Part shown: positions 53,445 to 63,771 of the stretch, piece after piece
How positions within the stretch are numbered: position 1 is the first letter of the stretch
Layout: each line of letters starts with the position of its first letter
Assembly (NCBI GenBank): GCA_020849535.1
Contig: JADLGB010000164.1
Coordinates: forward strand, 1-64,000
Length of the DNA stretch: 64,000 bases
Origin: Candidatus Hydrogenedentota bacterium
GTDB lineage: Bacteria; Hydrogenedentota; Hydrogenedentia; Hydrogenedentales; SLHB01
Direction: 5' to 3'
Notes under the pieces: generated by a model
What the model was told of the DNA's origin: nothing
The model's database searches: none
Seen by the model: only the letters and a program-made list of their open reading frames with translations
Made by a program: the position numbers and the translations under genes

Positions 53445-54644
53445 ATGAGATACCTGGCCTCCTTCGGAGCGCTGGCCATTCTGGTGGCAAATGTGATGGG
53501 GTGCGGCGGTTCTCCTGACTCCCATGACAGCGTTTCGCCATCTCAGGCCGTGCAGGCGCCAGTGACGACCGTTCAGCAGAAGTCGATTTCCGTGCCTTAC
53601 GAAGCCGTCGGTACCATTCGTGCCAAAATGACCAGCACCATCCAGAGCAAGATCATGGGCCACGTTCTCGCCGTGAACGTGCGGGAAGGCGATCGAGTGG
53701 AGGCGGGCCAGGTGCTCGTGGAAGTGGACTCCCGAGAGGTCGACGCGCAAGTCCAAAGGGCCGAAAGCGGTCTTCGGGAAGCCCAGGAGATGCGGCAAGA
53801 CACTGAGAAGATGATCCAGGCCGCCGTGCACAGTCAGGCGGCCGCGGACGCAGGGAATGACCTCGCCGCCGCCGCGTTCCGGCGCTACAAGGCGCTCGCC
53901 GAAGAGCAGGCGGTTTCGCGCCAAGTTTACGACGAGGCCGAGGCCCGTTCCAAAGCCGCCGCCGCCGACGCGGCCCGTGCCGCCGAGATGGTGCTCTCCG
54001 CGCGCGCGAGATTGGGGGAGGCCGAGGCGCGCGTGCAACAGGCTGAGGCGGAGTTGAGCAACGCCCAGACCTTGCGGAGTTTTGCAAAGGTCGTCGCGCC
54101 GTTCGCGGGCATCGTCACGCGCAAGACCGTCGAAGTGGGGGATTTGGCCGCCCCGGGCAGCCCCCTTCTGATTCTCGAAGACGGCCAGCATTATCGGCTC
54201 GAGGCTCAGGTAGACGAGGAGCAGGTCCACAAGATCGCGCTGGGTACTACGGTTGATGTCCTCCTTGATGGAGCGCAGCCGGTCGAACTTGCCGGCACCG
54301 TTGCCGAAATCGCCCCCACCTCTGACCCCTCGAGTCGAACATTTGTCGTCAAGATTGATCTGCCCGATGCGGCGCCGGTCTGGTCGGGGATGTTTGGCCG
54401 CGCCCGGTTTGCCACCGGCGAAAACCATGTCCTCACCGTTCCGGCCTCGGCGGTCTTCCAGCGCGGTCAGTTGACCGGAGTCTATGTCCTCGATGAAGGC
54501 GGCGTCGCCCGGCTCAGACTGGTCACAACGGGAAAACGCTTTGGTTCCGATGTAGAAGTACTCAGCGGCCTGCAGGCAGGTGAAACGATCGTTGCGGATA
54601 ATGCCGGCGCGGTCGTGGATGGCGCTGTCGTCAAGCATAACTAG
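53445..54644 (+). CDS. RND efflux periplasmic adaptor (membrane fusion) lipoprotein
   Basis: About 399 residues from ATG at 53445 (GAGGAG upstream). Lipobox-like VMGC at 17-20 would anchor it in a membrane. The barrel-sandwich half SIQ-type stretch [20 protein letters not shown] and [18 protein letters not shown] bracket a long helical hairpin (about residues 95-200, rich in Ala and Gln, [19 protein letters not shown]). The beta-barrel and membrane-proximal domains follow ([32 protein letters not shown]). It bridges the inner-membrane pump encoded next and an outer-membrane channel not seen here. The pump follows after 14 bases. Confidence 0.92.
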   Translation: MRYLASFGALAILVANVMGCGGSPDSHDSVSPSQAVQAPVTTVQQKSISVPYEAVGTIRAKMTSTIQSKIMGHVLAVNVREGDRVEAGQVLVEVDSREVDAQVQRAESGLREAQEMRQDTEKMIQAAVHSQAAADAGNDLAAAAFRRYKALAEEQAVSRQVYDEAEARSKAAAADAARAAEMVLSARARLGEAEARVQQAEAELSNAQTLRSFAKVVAPFAGIVTRKTVEVGDLAAPGSPLLILEDGQHYRLEAQVDEEQVHKIALGTTVDVLLDGAQPVELAGTVAEIAPTSDPSSRTFVVKIDLPDAAPVWSGMFGRARFATGENHVLTVPASAVFQRGQLTGVYVLDEGGVARLRLVTTGKRFGSDVEVLSGLQAGETIVADNAGAVVDGAVVKHN

Positions 54645-54658
54645 ACTTGAGGTTCGGG

Positions 54659-57600
54659 ATGGTTCACAAACCTGGATTGGCTGGCAAGATCGCCCACTCC
54701 TTTATCGACAGCAAGCTCACGCCCCTGATCATCGGCGCCTCCATTCTGCTGGGCATCGGGGCCGTTGTGCTCCTGCCGCGTGAGGAAGAGCCTCAGATCA
54801 TCGTGCCGATGATCGACGTGTTCGTGCAGATGCCCGGCGCCAGCGCGAAAGAAGTGGAAGAGCGCGTCACTAAACCCATGGAGAAACTTCTATGGGAAGT
54901 CCCCGGCGTCGAGTACGTCTACTCGACCTCGAGTCCAGGCCAGTCCATGGCCATCGTGCGTTTCCTGGTGGGCACGCCGGAAGAGGACGCTATCGTCCGG
55001 CTCAATCAGAAGATGTTCGCCAACTTCGATCTGATCCCGCCGGGGGCTGGCCAACCGCTGATCAAGCCGCGATCCATCGATGATGTGCCTATCCTGGCGC
55101 TGACGTTGTCCAGTGAGCGCTACGATCACTTCACGTTGCGCCGCGTCGCGGCGCAGCTTCACGATGCGATCAAGGAGGTCCCGGACGTATCGGAGGTCAA
55201 GCTGATTGGGGGACAGCGCCGGCAAGTCCGTGTGGTCCTTGACAAGGTGAAAATGGCCGCCCACAACGTCGCACCAGCCACGATCGTATCAATGCTGTCG
55301 CAGGCCAACGCCCGGGTCCTGTCCGGTGCGTTTGCCTCAGAGAACAAAGACTACCTGGTGGAGACGGGAGACTTTCTTGAAAACGCCGAGGACGTCGGCA
55401 ATGTGGTGGTCGGCGTATTTGAGCAGAAGCCCGTTTACCTGCGCGATGTCGCGAGCATTCTGGATGGTCCCGAAGAGCCCGCGGACTACGTCTTCTACGC
55501 AACCGGTCCTTCCAATGAACACAGCCACCTTCTGGGGCAGGCGCACGGCGGTGGCGATGAGGGCAATGCCGTCACGCCCGCCGTGACCATCTCCGTCGCG
55601 AAGCGCAAAAGCACCAATGCGATCGTCGTCGCAAGCAAGGTCCTTGAGAAGGTGAAGACACTGCAGGGCGTCGTTGTGCCCAGCGATGTCTTGGTGACCA
55701 TCTCGCGGAATTACGGCGAGACCGCTGCGGAAAAATCGAATGAGTTGTTGTATCATATGGGGATCGCCATCATCTCCGTCTCGATCCTCATTGCGTTGAC
55801 CCTGGGCCTTCGCGAATCCGGCACGGTGGGAGTCGCGATACCGGTCACCCTCGCGTTGACGTTGGTGGTTTTCTACTTCTACGGCTACACGCTCAATCGC
55901 GTGACCTTGTTTGCTTTGATCTTCTCTATCGGCATTCTGGTTGATGACGCCATTGTCGTCGTCGAGAATATCGTGCGACACTATCACCTGCCCGAGAACA
56001 AGGGCAGAACCGTTGTCGATATCGCCGTGGAGGCGGTCGACGAAGTCGGCAACCCGACCTTGCTCGCGACCGCGGCCGTGATCGCCGCGATTTTGCCGAT
56101 GGCATTCGTACGTGGCCTGATGGGACCCTACATGCGGCCTATTCCGGTGGGTGCGTCCGCCGCCATGATCTTCTCCGTGATCGTCGCGTTCGTGGTGACG
56201 CCATGGGCGGCCTATCGCCTGTTGAAGTCCGATGGAAAGCACGGCACGAAGGCATCCTGGAATCCGCTTCGACTTCTCCGGCGCGGCAAGACTGCCACTG
56301 AGCCCGCCGAACCGGAACCGGCACACGGTCACTCCGAAGGATGGATGGACCGGCTCTACCGCCGGATCATGCGTCCCCTGGTCACGGTGCCCATGTACCG
56401 ATACGGTTTCTTGACCTTGGTCGTGGTGCTCTTGCTCGCCGCGTGCGCGCTGGTGCCGCTTTCCAAAGTGCTCGTGAAGATGCTGCCCTTCGACAACAAG
56501 AGCGAGTTCCAGGTCATCATCGACATGCCCGAAGGAACCACGCTCGAACAGACCGCCGCGGTAACACGGGAAATTGGCGACTATCTCAATACTGTCCCCG
56601 AGGTCGCCAACTTCCAGATGTATACGGGCACGGCCTCTCCCTACAATTTCAATGGCCTCGTGCGGCACTACTTCACCCGGCGCGGCGCCAACGTGGCTGA
56701 TATCCAAGTGAACCTCGCGCCGAAGGAGTACCGGCCGATCCAGGGGCACGAGACCGCCAAGAATGTCCGCACCCCCATCACCGCCATCGCCGCGAAGCAC
56801 GGCGCGCGCGTCAAGATCGCGGAAGTGCCGCCGGGACCGCCTGTACTGCAGACCCTCGTGGCCGAGATATACGGGCCCGACTACACGCGCCAACTTGAGG
56901 TTGCAAGGCAGATACAATCCGTCTTCGAGAGTACGGAAGGAGTTGTCGACGTCGACTCGTACATTGAAGACAATCAAACGAAATACCAGATCGTTGTGGA
57001 CCAGGAGAAGGCGGCACTGAACGGTGTTTCGGTCGAGCAGGTGAGCCAGACTCTTCAAATAGCCCTGCAGGGCATGGGCGTGAGTCTCCTTCATGACCCC
57101 GCCGAAAAGGAAGACGTGCCCATTTACTTGCGCCTGGATCGCGCCGAACGCTCGAGCATCGAAGACCTCAAAGGGATAAAGGTTATCGGAAGAGACGGCA
57201 ATCTGGTCTCCCTGGGTCAACTGGTGCGCGTCGAAGAGACTACCCAGGACAAGAGCATCTATCACAAGAACTTGATGCCGGTGGTCTACGTAACCGGCGA
57301 TGTTGGCGGGAAAGCTGAGAGCCCCGTGTACGTCATCTTCGCGCTGATGAAGAAAGTGGCTGCACTTCAGATTCCGGAAGGCTACGCCCTCGAACAGTAC
57401 TCAACCGTCCACCCGTTCTCATCCGAAAAGCTCTCGGTCAAATGGGACGGCGAATGGTTCGTCACCTACGAAGTGTTTCGCGACATGGGACTCGCATTCG
57501 CCGCGGTGCTTGTGCTGATCTTCATCCTGGTGGTCGGCTGGTTCCAGTCCCTCAAGACGCCCTTCGTGATCATGGCGGCTATTCCCTTCTCGCTCGTGGG

Positions 57601-57967
57601 GATTCTCCCCGCGCACTGGCTCATGGGCGCCTTCTTCACCGCGACCTCCATGATCGGATTCATCGCGGGGGCGGGTATCGTTGTGCGCAATTCGATTATC
57701 CTCGTGGACTTCATCGAGCTGCGCTTGAAGCAAGGCATGTCTCTCGCCGACGCTGTCGTCGATGCTGGCGCGGTCCGCTTCCGTCCGATGCTGCTGACGG
57801 CGGCTGCCGTGATCGTCGGCTCGTCCGTGATCCTGTTCGACCCCATTTTCCAGGGTCTGGCTCTTTCCTTGATGGCCGGTGAAGTGGCGTCCCTCTTATT
57901 GTCACGCATGGCCGTCCCCATTCTCTACTATCTCGTGAAGCGCAACGAGATGCCCGCGACCGCATGA
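54659..57967 (+). CDS. RND-family efflux permease
   Basis: About 1102 residues from ATG at 54659 (GAGG 6 bases upstream). Twelve membrane helices arranged as TM1, a periplasmic porter domain, TM2-7, a second porter domain and TM8-12. TM1 starts [18 protein letters not shown]; the proton-relay region is [20 protein letters not shown] with the two Asp; [19 protein letters not shown] and [20 protein letters not shown] are the TM6 and TM11-type loops. A His/Pro-rich loop ([15 protein letters not shown]) lies near 560. Substrate class (drug versus metal) cannot be read; the Asp pair fits the proton-driven drug or hydrophobic-substrate type. Pairs with the adaptor gene in one operon. Confidence 0.95.
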   Translation: MVHKPGLAGKIAHSFIDSKLTPLIIGASILLGIGAVVLLPREEEPQIIVPMIDVFVQMPGASAKEVEERVTKPMEKLLWEVPGVEYVYSTSSPGQSMAIVRFLVGTPEEDAIVRLNQKMFANFDLIPPGAGQPLIKPRSIDDVPILALTLSSERYDHFTLRRVAAQLHDAIKEVPDVSEVKLIGGQRRQVRVVLDKVKMAAHNVAPATIVSMLSQANARVLSGAFASENKDYLVETGDFLENAEDVGNVVVGVFEQKPVYLRDVASILDGPEEPADYVFYATGPSNEHSHLLGQAHGGGDEGNAVTPAVTISVAKRKSTNAIVVASKVLEKVKTLQGVVVPSDVLVTISRNYGETAAEKSNELLYHMGIAIISVSILIALTLGLRESGTVGVAIPVTLALTLVVFYFYGYTLNRVTLFALIFSIGILVDDAIVVVENIVRHYHLPENKGRTVVDIAVEAVDEVGNPTLLATAAVIAAILPMAFVRGLMGPYMRPIPVGASAAMIFSVIVAFVVTPWAAYRLLKSDGKHGTKASWNPLRLLRRGKTATEPAEPEPAHGHSEGWMDRLYRRIMRPLVTVPMYRYGFLTLVVVLLLAACALVPLSKVLVKMLPFDNKSEFQVIIDMPEGTTLEQTAAVTREIGDYLNTVPEVANFQMYTGTASPYNFNGLVRHYFTRRGANVADIQVNLAPKEYRPIQGHETAKNVRTPITAIAAKHGARVKIAEVPPGPPVLQTLVAEIYGPDYTRQLEVARQIQSVFESTEGVVDVDSYIEDNQTKYQIVVDQEKAALNGVSVEQVSQTLQIALQGMGVSLLHDPAEKEDVPIYLRLDRAERSSIEDLKGIKVIGRDGNLVSLGQLVRVEETTQDKSIYHKNLMPVVYVTGDVGGKAESPVYVIFALMKKVAALQIPEGYALEQYSTVHPFSSEKLSVKWDGEWFVTYEVFRDMGLAFAAVLVLIFILVVGWFQSLKTPFVIMAAIPFSLVGILPAHWLMGAFFTATSMIGFIAGAGIVVRNSIILVDFIELRLKQGMSLADAVVDAGAVRFRPMLLTAAAVIVGSSVILFDPIFQGLALSLMAGEVASLLLSRMAVPILYYLVKRNEMPATA

Positions 57968-58116
57968 GGGCCAGGCGGCTCCCCGCCCATCCCCTCCGCC
58001 GCCCCCAGGACAGCACGGACGGACACGGACATCCCAGTTGAATCAGACGTGGCTGTTGAGCCTGGGAACGCCAGGCGCCAGCGTGGCAAACCATGAAGAT
58101 AGCATGGGTTTGACGG

Positions 58117-58155
58117 TAGAACGGCGCTCACCCAAACGGTGATGGCACCGTTCTA
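58117..58155 (+). terminator. Stem-loop after the efflux operon
   Basis: TAGAACGG (58117-58124) pairs with CCGTTCTA (58148-58155), and an inner TCACC-CAAAC-GGTGA forms the apex. It lies 150 bases past the permease stop and has no T-run, so it could be a terminator or another palindromic repeat. Confidence 0.4.
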
Positions 58156-58246
58156 TGTAATGCTTTGCGCGATAGCAGCCTCTCGATGCGGAGCGAACTC
58201 AACTGTCGTCTTTGGGGACGATGACCGGTCATTCGACGAAGCCATT

Positions 58247-58364
58247 CTAAGAGGCTCTAACAGTATCCGGCGTTGTAGCGCAGGCGTCTCGCCTGCATCT
58301 TCGGAATTGCAGGCGAGACGCCTGCGCTACACGAACTCACACGGTTTTTGTTAGAGCCTCTAAG
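58247..58364. repeat. Second nested inverted-repeat element, 118 bp
   Basis: Outer arms 58247-58261 and 58350-58364 (core AGAGGCTCTAAC, 14 of 15 matches) enclose an inner perfect 24-base inverted repeat at 58274-58297 and 58308-58331 with a 10-base loop. There is no coding potential. Its sequence differs from the element at 6065-6232. The remaining parts of 57968-58398 are non-coding. Confidence 0.75.
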
Positions 58365-58398
58365 TCTCTTTGGGATGGTAACGGCGCCGGATGCCGAT

Positions 58399-59121
58399 CT
58401 ATGCCGAGTACTCGTCGAGGATCGCGAGGATCTCGCGCACGGCGTTTTCGAGGCCGAAGAACAGGGCCCGCGAGATGATCGAGTGGCCGATGTTGACCTC
58501 GTTGAGTCCGGGGATCGCCGCGACGGGCGCAAGGTTCCGGATGGTCAGGCCGTGGCCCGCGTTGAAGATGAGACCGCAGTTGATGGCTCGCGCCGCGGCC
58601 TTCGCCAGCCGATCCAGCTCGCCCAGCACGTCCAACTCGCCTGCGTTCGCGTAGGCACCCGTGTGCAATTCCACGTAGTCGGCGCCGGTCTCTGCGCTGG
58701 CGTCGACCTGATCCACCTCGGGGTCGATGAACATGCTGACCTTGATGCCGTCGTCGTGGAAGCCCTTCACGACGGTCTTGAGCTTCTTCGCTTGCGAGGC
58801 CACATCGAGCCCGCCTTCGGTGGTGACCTCCTGCCGGTTCTCGGGTACCAGGCATACCACGTAAGGGCGGATGCGGTGGGCGATCGCGATGATCTCGTCC
58901 ACCGCGGCCATCTCGAGGTTGAGCCGCACTTGGAGCACCTGGGCGAGGTGCTCGACATCCCGATCCTGAATGTGACGGCGGTCCTGGCGCAGGTGCACGG
59001 TGATTTGATGCGCGCCCGCGAGTTCGCAGATCTTCGCCGCGGCGATCAGGTCGGGCTCGCGCCCTTTCCGCGCTTCGCGCACCGTGGCCACGTGGTCGAT
59101 GTTCACGCCAAGTTCGATCAT
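58399..59121 (-). CDS. pdxJ: Pyridoxine 5'-phosphate synthase
   Basis: A 240-residue PdxJ of normal length. [17 protein letters not shown] at the start, [14 protein letters not shown] near 45, NLEMA near 70, [18 protein letters not shown] near 105 and [18 protein letters not shown] near 185 are the conserved phosphate- and substrate-binding loops of the TIM barrel. It condenses 3-amino-2-oxopropyl phosphate with deoxyxylulose 5-phosphate in the cytoplasm to make vitamin B6. The stop lies 34 bases from the inverted-repeat element. Confidence 0.96.
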   Translation of the reverse strand: MIELGVNIDHVATVREARKGREPDLIAAAKICELAGAHQITVHLRQDRRHIQDRDVEHLAQVLQVRLNLEMAAVDEIIAIAHRIRPYVVCLVPENRQEVTTEGGLDVASQAKKLKTVVKGFHDDGIKVSMFIDPEVDQVDASAETGADYVELHTGAYANAGELDVLGELDRLAKAAARAINCGLIFNAGHGLTIRNLAPVAAIPGLNEVNIGHSIISRALFFGLENAVREILAILDEYSA

Positions 59122-59165
59122 GACTTTCCTCTATTGCCCGCCGCCATCTCTAACGGGGAACCGTC

Positions 59166-59630
59166 TCAGGCGGGATTCGGTTCCTCTTCCGCCTTCTGAG
59201 GTGCGGGGCTTTCCAGCGTCTGGGCCGCGCGCACGATGGCCTGCCGCAACTCGTCGACGGCCTTGGTCACGCCCTTGGCCAGTTCTTCGGTGGCCTCGCC
59301 CGAGTTCTCACGCATGCGCCGCAACTGGTCGCGCACTTCCTCTTGTTTCTCTTCCAGTTCCATGCGCACGGATTCCCAGGCTTCCCGTTGCGCCTCCTTG
59401 CCCGCCTCCGCGACGCGTTCGCCCAATTCATCGATCTGTTTGTCGATGGATGCGAGGACTTTTTCCGTCTGCTCTTCTATCTGGCGGGCCGCGGCGGCCT
59501 TGGCCTTTTCCATGTTCTCCTTAAACTGCTCCTGGATCGCGGTCTGACCCGAGTTCTCCGATTCCGGGTTGTCGCAACTCAGAACGGTCGCGAGGGCCAG
59601 GAGACAACCGGCCAGAAGTGGCCGTCTCAT
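59166..59630 (-). CDS. Coiled-coil lipoprotein, function unknown
   Basis: A 154-residue protein with a lipoprotein signal (LLAGCLLALATVLSC, lipid-anchored Cys19). Most of the mature part is a charged coiled coil (QFKENMEKAKAAAARQIEEQ, DKQIDELGERVAEAGKEAQ, RMELEEKQEEVRDQLRRM). No enzymatic motif. Its ATG overlaps the stop of the TPR gene by 4 bases (ATGA), so the two are made together. It may bridge the membrane to a protein partner. Confidence 0.8.
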   Translation of the reverse strand: MRRPLLAGCLLALATVLSCDNPESENSGQTAIQEQFKENMEKAKAAAARQIEEQTEKVLASIDKQIDELGERVAEAGKEAQREAWESVRMELEEKQEEVRDQLRRMRENSGEATEELAKGVTKAVDELRQAIVRAAQTLESPAPQKAEEEPNPA

Positions 59631-60454
59631 GAGTTTTCCTCCTCGCCGTCGATCATGTCGAGGAGTTGGCGCGCCATGTCCTCATCCAACAGGTTCAAGG
59701 CGGTGTACTCGCGCATGACCGCGTCGCGATTGCCCAGAGCCGCGAAGATCTCGCCGCGCGTCATGTGGGCGATGGCGTAATCGGGCTTGATACGAAGCGC
59801 CATGCTGCACGCCTCGATGGCTTCCTGGTGCCGGCCCAGTTCGAAGAGGGCCGCCGCGCGGTTGTTGTGGATCTGTGGGTTCTTCTGGTCGCGCTCGGCG
59901 GCCTCCGTCCAGGCCTCCAGCGCTCCCTCGAAGTCCGACTGCTCGAATAGTTCTTCGCCGCGCTTCAAGTACTCCGCGGCGGTAAGCCGGGGCATGGCGG
60001 TGGGTTCCTTCGGCGGCCCCTGCTCGAGGTCTTCGTCTTCTTCAAGGTTTGCAGCCTGCGGTTCGATGGCGGGCAGGCCCATTTCGATCCGGATTTGCTC
60101 GACCGCGGCATATGCCTCCGCGTGATCGGGCTGCAATTCGAGCGCCTCGCGGAACAACTCCAGCGCGGTGTCGCGCTGCCCCTGGGCGTGGTGGACACAC
60201 CCGAGGTCGTAGCGGTGCTCCGCGTCCTCCGGAGCCAGCGTGCGCGCATTCTCATACGCGGCCAGCGCTTCGGTTACTCGGCCCATCTTGAAATGGCAAT
60301 AGCCCATGTTCGCGTAGGCGAGGGCGTAATCCGGCGCACGCTCCAAGACTTCCTCGAAATATGCCAGCGCCCGCGCGAAACTCCCCTTCCGGGCTTGCCG
60401 CACGCCCCGGTCGAAGAGCAGGTCCGTGCGGAGCCTCTCATAGATTCCTGGCAT
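59627..60454 (-). CDS. TPR-repeat protein
   Basis: A 275-residue protein made almost wholly of tetratricopeptide repeats: RALAYFEEVLERAPDYALAY, GRVTEALAAYENARTLAPED, QRDTALELFREALELQPDHA, DFEGALEAWTEAAERDQKNP, RHQEAIEACSMALRIKPDYA, about six in all. No signal peptide, so cytoplasmic. It overlaps the following lipoprotein gene by 4 bases. Upstream, 60455-60701 is non-coding; it contains GGGATTCGAACCC at 60668-60680, a tRNA T-arm-like motif without a full tRNA. Confidence 0.9.
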   Translation of the reverse strand: MPGIYERLRTDLLFDRGVRQARKGSFARALAYFEEVLERAPDYALAYANMGYCHFKMGRVTEALAAYENARTLAPEDAEHRYDLGCVHHAQGQRDTALELFREALELQPDHAEAYAAVEQIRIEMGLPAIEPQAANLEEDEDLEQGPPKEPTAMPRLTAAEYLKRGEELFEQSDFEGALEAWTEAAERDQKNPQIHNNRAAALFELGRHQEAIEACSMALRIKPDYAIAHMTRGEIFAALGNRDAVMREYTALNLLDEDMARQLLDMIDGEEENS

Positions 60455-60701
60455 TGCTCACGAATTCCTTGCGTTGTCCACACTTGCCGCGAGAATGCGG
60501 CATCCCAGGGTCCCAACCGCTCACGATGGATCTATACCCTGTTTCCGTCAACCGTTCCAACGGACGCCGCGGACTCACAGCCACTTACCGGACGCTTCCG
60601 CCGCCTATTCTACTGCGTTCGCCGAGGTCCGTGCCAGCCCGGAGGGGTGGACGAAAGCGGGAATATTGGGATTCGAACCCGGAGTCCGAAACATCACCGG
60701 C

Positions 60702-61820
60702 TCACCATTTCACGATGTGCTCGCGGTAGTCGCTTTTGTCGACTGCGGGCGTGAAGACGATATCCTGACTCATTTGTGCGGGGGTGAGAGTGCCCTTGAA
60801 CTTGCACAGGTAGGGAAGGTCCATGTCGCCGGGTTTGAAGAACCCCTCTGGGTGCAGGCCTTCCCACTTGGTGTTGTAGAAGGGCTGCATTGATGACGTC
60901 GAGGGTCTTGCATAGTGAAGCATGAGGCGGCCATCGCATTGCATCTTGCCATCGCTGGCAAGGTAAAGGAGCACCTCGGTGTCAAAACCCCCGGTGCCCG
61001 TCAGCATCAGGGGGTATACCGGATTGTTGTGGGGGAACCGCAGAACGAGGGGGGCAGCCAGGCCGTCAGAAGCAATCTCAATTTCTTCCTGGTCTTCGTC
61101 CGGTTTGATATTCGCCGCTACGAAGCACCAGTCGTTGGAGATGTACGTATCAAATGCAGCTTTGTCACTTTCCCCGAATTTGAACTCGTGTAAATTGAGC
61201 CACTCGATCAGATCGCCGGAGTTGCTGGATCGGACAATACGAATGTCGTAGATCCCAACGTGCTGCTCGGAGATCACATCGACGCCCTCGGTGCCGCGCC
61301 CGCGGTGCAGGGCTGGTGCAAACACAAAGAGGAAGAAACACACGAGCCAGGCGACAATGGAAATCCTCAGGAACCGTGCTCGTTTGCGTCGTCTCCCCAT
61401 CAACTGTTCCGAAGATCTCCTGATGAAAGTGAGAATGTAGAGCCAGAAGGCAAAGAACGCGACGCCTGCGGCCGCATAGTGCAATGCTGCGAAGATCATT
61501 GGTTTGATCAGGGTTACGCGAGGCGCCGTTCTCAAGCCGAGACGCCAGAACATAGAGTCGGCGTTCATTGGGTCCATGCTGGCGACCTCGGGCGGAGCTG
61601 GCACCGGAATAACCCAGCCAAGGGACGCGACGCTATTCGCAGGGGAAATCTCGTACTTGCTTTGTAGTATGAGCGTCTCGATCCCATCCTTGAAGAGGAT
61701 GAGCGCGCGCTGGTACGGGATTTCCGGAGGAACTTTTTCCATCCCGTACATCTTTCCGTCCGCCAAGGCTTGGAGAGCAAATGCGACGGCGAATAGGTAC
61801 ACTGCAACATCTTTTCTCAT
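60702..61820 (-). CDS. DUF2330-family membrane protein
   Basis: A 372-residue protein with a signal peptide (VYLFAVAFALQALA). It has DUF2330 features: GIETLILQSKYEI and SLGWVIPVPAPPEV near the start, VGIYDIRIVRSSNSGDLIEW, NDWCFVAANI, LVLRFPHNNPVYPLMLTGTG. One membrane segment (FAALHYAAAGVAFFAFWLYILT) and a second one (ISIVAWLVCFFLFVFAPAL) split the domain in the middle. The family has no known function. It is on the same strand as the RDD, SpoIIM and DUF58 genes upstream, but a 68-base gap separates them, so joint transcription is uncertain. Confidence 0.8.
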   Translation of the reverse strand: MRKDVAVYLFAVAFALQALADGKMYGMEKVPPEIPYQRALILFKDGIETLILQSKYEISPANSVASLGWVIPVPAPPEVASMDPMNADSMFWRLGLRTAPRVTLIKPMIFAALHYAAAGVAFFAFWLYILTFIRRSSEQLMGRRRKRARFLRISIVAWLVCFFLFVFAPALHRGRGTEGVDVISEQHVGIYDIRIVRSSNSGDLIEWLNLHEFKFGESDKAAFDTYISNDWCFVAANIKPDEDQEEIEIASDGLAAPLVLRFPHNNPVYPLMLTGTGGFDTEVLLYLASDGKMQCDGRLMLHYARPSTSSMQPFYNTKWEGLHPEGFFKPGDMDLPYLCKFKGTLTPAQMSQDIVFTPAVDKSDYREHIVKW

Positions 61821-61888
61821 CTGCTTACCTCAAGTGCTCAGGCCTTGCCTCCTGATGCGGCGTTCTGCGGTCTGGCGACTTAGTCCGG

Positions 61889-62728
61889 TCACAAAGGCGT
61901 ACCCACGCCAGCCTTGTCGGGTTTGGCGGCGGCGGTGGTTTCGCGTTTGCGGAAGAGGACGTCGACGACGTTGCGGACGAATTGTTCGTCGGCGGTGCCG
62001 AAGGTGGCCTGTTCGGGGAAGATCGCGAGCGTCTTGAAGTGGGCGGCGATTTCTTCAAAGACTTTGATGCGCGCTTCCGGGTCGAGTTCGTCGCGGCGGA
62101 GGACGGCTTGCAGGGCGATGGCGGCCTCTTCGGGGGAGACGCGCTGGCGAAGCCGGGCCTCGATGTGGGGGTAGTCACGCAGGGAATTGTATTTGCTGGA
62201 GAGCACGTGGTCGAGGTTGGGTTCGGCTATCTTGGGCGTTCGGATGACGACGGTGTTGGCGGCGAAGTCTCCGAGGCGTTGGCCCTTCTGACTGACGACG
62301 CAGGCGATGCCGCCGACGACGTAAAGTGCCGGTAGGCTGTCGACGACGCGGAGCAGATTGCGAATCGCCACCTGGGTGAACTGGAGGCGCAGGCCATTCT
62401 CGTCCACTACGCGAAGCCGCAAGAGGCGCTTGCCGACGGTCTGACCGCGCCACAACCACTCCAGGACCATTGCATAGAGAATCGGCACGGCGAAGGAAGC
62501 AATCATCACCAAGGCGTACACCCATTCGTAGAAGGTGGGGCCGAGCACACTTGTGAAGACGCCCAATAAGCCGGCGATGTACGAGACGATCATGAGAACA
62601 ATGACCTGGACCGCGACATCGATGATGTAGGCCAGAAAACGGGTCACGGGGCCAGCGAGCATCATGGAGAAGACGATGCCCTCCGGCGTGCGGATGGAGA
62701 GGCTATTGACGCGTTCACGCCTCTTCAT
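61889..62728 (-). CDS. RDD-family membrane protein
   Basis: A 279-residue protein. The RDD membrane domain occupies about residues 20-170: AGPVTRFLAYIIDVAVQVIV carries the family Arg and Asp, AMVLEWLWRGQTVGKRLLRL the second signature, and KGQRLGDFAANTVVIRTPK the end. The C-terminal 100 residues are soluble and helical. Its start overlaps the end of the SpoIIM gene by 14 bases. RDD proteins are often linked to SpoIIM and DUF58 genes; some are transport-related, but the role here is unknown. Confidence 0.88.
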   Translation of the reverse strand: MKRRERVNSLSIRTPEGIVFSMMLAGPVTRFLAYIIDVAVQVIVLMIVSYIAGLLGVFTSVLGPTFYEWVYALVMIASFAVPILYAMVLEWLWRGQTVGKRLLRLRVVDENGLRLQFTQVAIRNLLRVVDSLPALYVVGGIACVVSQKGQRLGDFAANTVVIRTPKIAEPNLDHVLSSKYNSLRDYPHIEARLRQRVSPEEAAIALQAVLRRDELDPEARIKVFEEIAAHFKTLAIFPEQATFGTADEQFVRNVVDVLFRKRETTAAAKPDKAGVGTPL

Positions 62729-63731
62729 CGAGACCTCGCTTCCGGCCGGAGAGCGTCAAGAATAGCGCCAGCAGCACCAGTTCCACCGTGCCAAAGCCGA
62801 TCTTCAGCCAATAGGGGATTACGGGTTCGTGATACTGCGAGAGGGAGGCTTCGATGAAGCCCGCCCAAGCCAGCATGATCGCGACACCGGCGATGAGGGT
62901 GAGCAGGTCTGGAGTGACCGCGCGCAGGCGCGCCTTGATGGATAGACGCGAATCCCAGCCGATGAGGGCCTTGCCGAGCAGCAGGCCGCCTTGGCCCGCG
63001 ATGAGAATGGCAGGAATCTCGATGGCGCCGTGGGGAAGCAGCCACCCCACGAGGAAGGTGGTCTCGCCCGCGTTGAAGTAGTCGAGCGTGACGGCGCCTA
63101 TCATCACGCCGTTCATGAACAGGATGATGATCGTGCCCAGGCCCCAGATGGCGCCGAGGCCGAGCGTCGTGATGGCGACTTGAGTATTGTGGGTGAAGTA
63201 GAAGCTGGTGCCGACGACCTTGGTGCCCTGCCGCTCGTCTTCTTTATCGGACTGTTCCTTTTCCTCTTCGGCGACGCGCTCGCGCGGGTCAATCTGCAGG
63301 TGAGGAAACGGCATGAGGATGTCTTTGGCCTGTACATCAAACGACACGGCCGCGCCGCCGAGTGCGCTTCCCGCGAGCGTGATGCCCACGGTCAGCCAAA
63401 ACGCCATGACGTTGCGCCGGAAGGTGCGCGGGAACGTGCGGTACGCCCAGCGCAACGGTGCAAACCGATGTGACTTGCCGCGCACCTCGTGGATCTCGCC
63501 ATAGGCCCGGGCGACCAGGGTTTCGAGATAGCGGTGCAGTTCAGGTTCCGAAGCGAATGTGGAGAGCCGCGACAGGCCGGTCGATGTGCGCTCGTACAGG
63601 TAATGCAAACGGCGCGCGGTGGCCAAATCGAAACGGTACGCCACATCGGATTCGATGCGCCCGAGCGTCTTTTCCAATTCCTCCCAATAGGGACGCTCTT
63701 CGCGGATGAATCGCTCCAGATCGATGATCAT
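62715..63731 (-). CDS. SpoIIM-family (DUF95) membrane protein
   Basis: A 338-residue protein. A helical N-terminal region (MIIDLERFIREERPYWEELE) is followed by about five membrane helices, including TVGITLAGSALGGAAV, ITTLGLGAIWGLGTIIILFM and VGWLLPHGAIEIPAILIAG, which carries the characteristic G-x-E-I-P block of stage II sporulation M-type proteins. Non-spore-forming bacteria carry it next to RDD and DUF58 genes, as here. It likely acts in membrane remodelling or secretion of peptidases; its actual role is not established. Confidence 0.9.
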   Translation of the reverse strand: MIIDLERFIREERPYWEELEKTLGRIESDVAYRFDLATARRLHYLYERTSTGLSRLSTFASEPELHRYLETLVARAYGEIHEVRGKSHRFAPLRWAYRTFPRTFRRNVMAFWLTVGITLAGSALGGAAVSFDVQAKDILMPFPHLQIDPRERVAEEEKEQSDKEDERQGTKVVGTSFYFTHNTQVAITTLGLGAIWGLGTIIILFMNGVMIGAVTLDYFNAGETTFLVGWLLPHGAIEIPAILIAGQGGLLLGKALIGWDSRLSIKARLRAVTPDLLTLIAGVAIMLAWAGFIEASLSQYHEPVIPYWLKIGFGTVELVLLALFLTLSGRKRGLDEEA

Positions 63732-63771
63732 GAAGCCGCACCTGGATAGCTGTAGGTGAGTGCTCGCGCGT

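Noticed and set aside
55337..57265. A 642-residue minus-strand frame opposite the RND permease
   Set aside because: It is His/Asp/Gly-rich shadow coding of a high-GC gene; the plus strand encodes a full RND protein with conserved motifs.
60668..60680. tRNA gene suggested by a T-arm-like GGGTTCGAATCCC on the minus strand
   Set aside because: The T-stem extends only three base pairs, no matching acceptor stem, D-arm or anticodon arm could be drawn, and no CCA end is in place.
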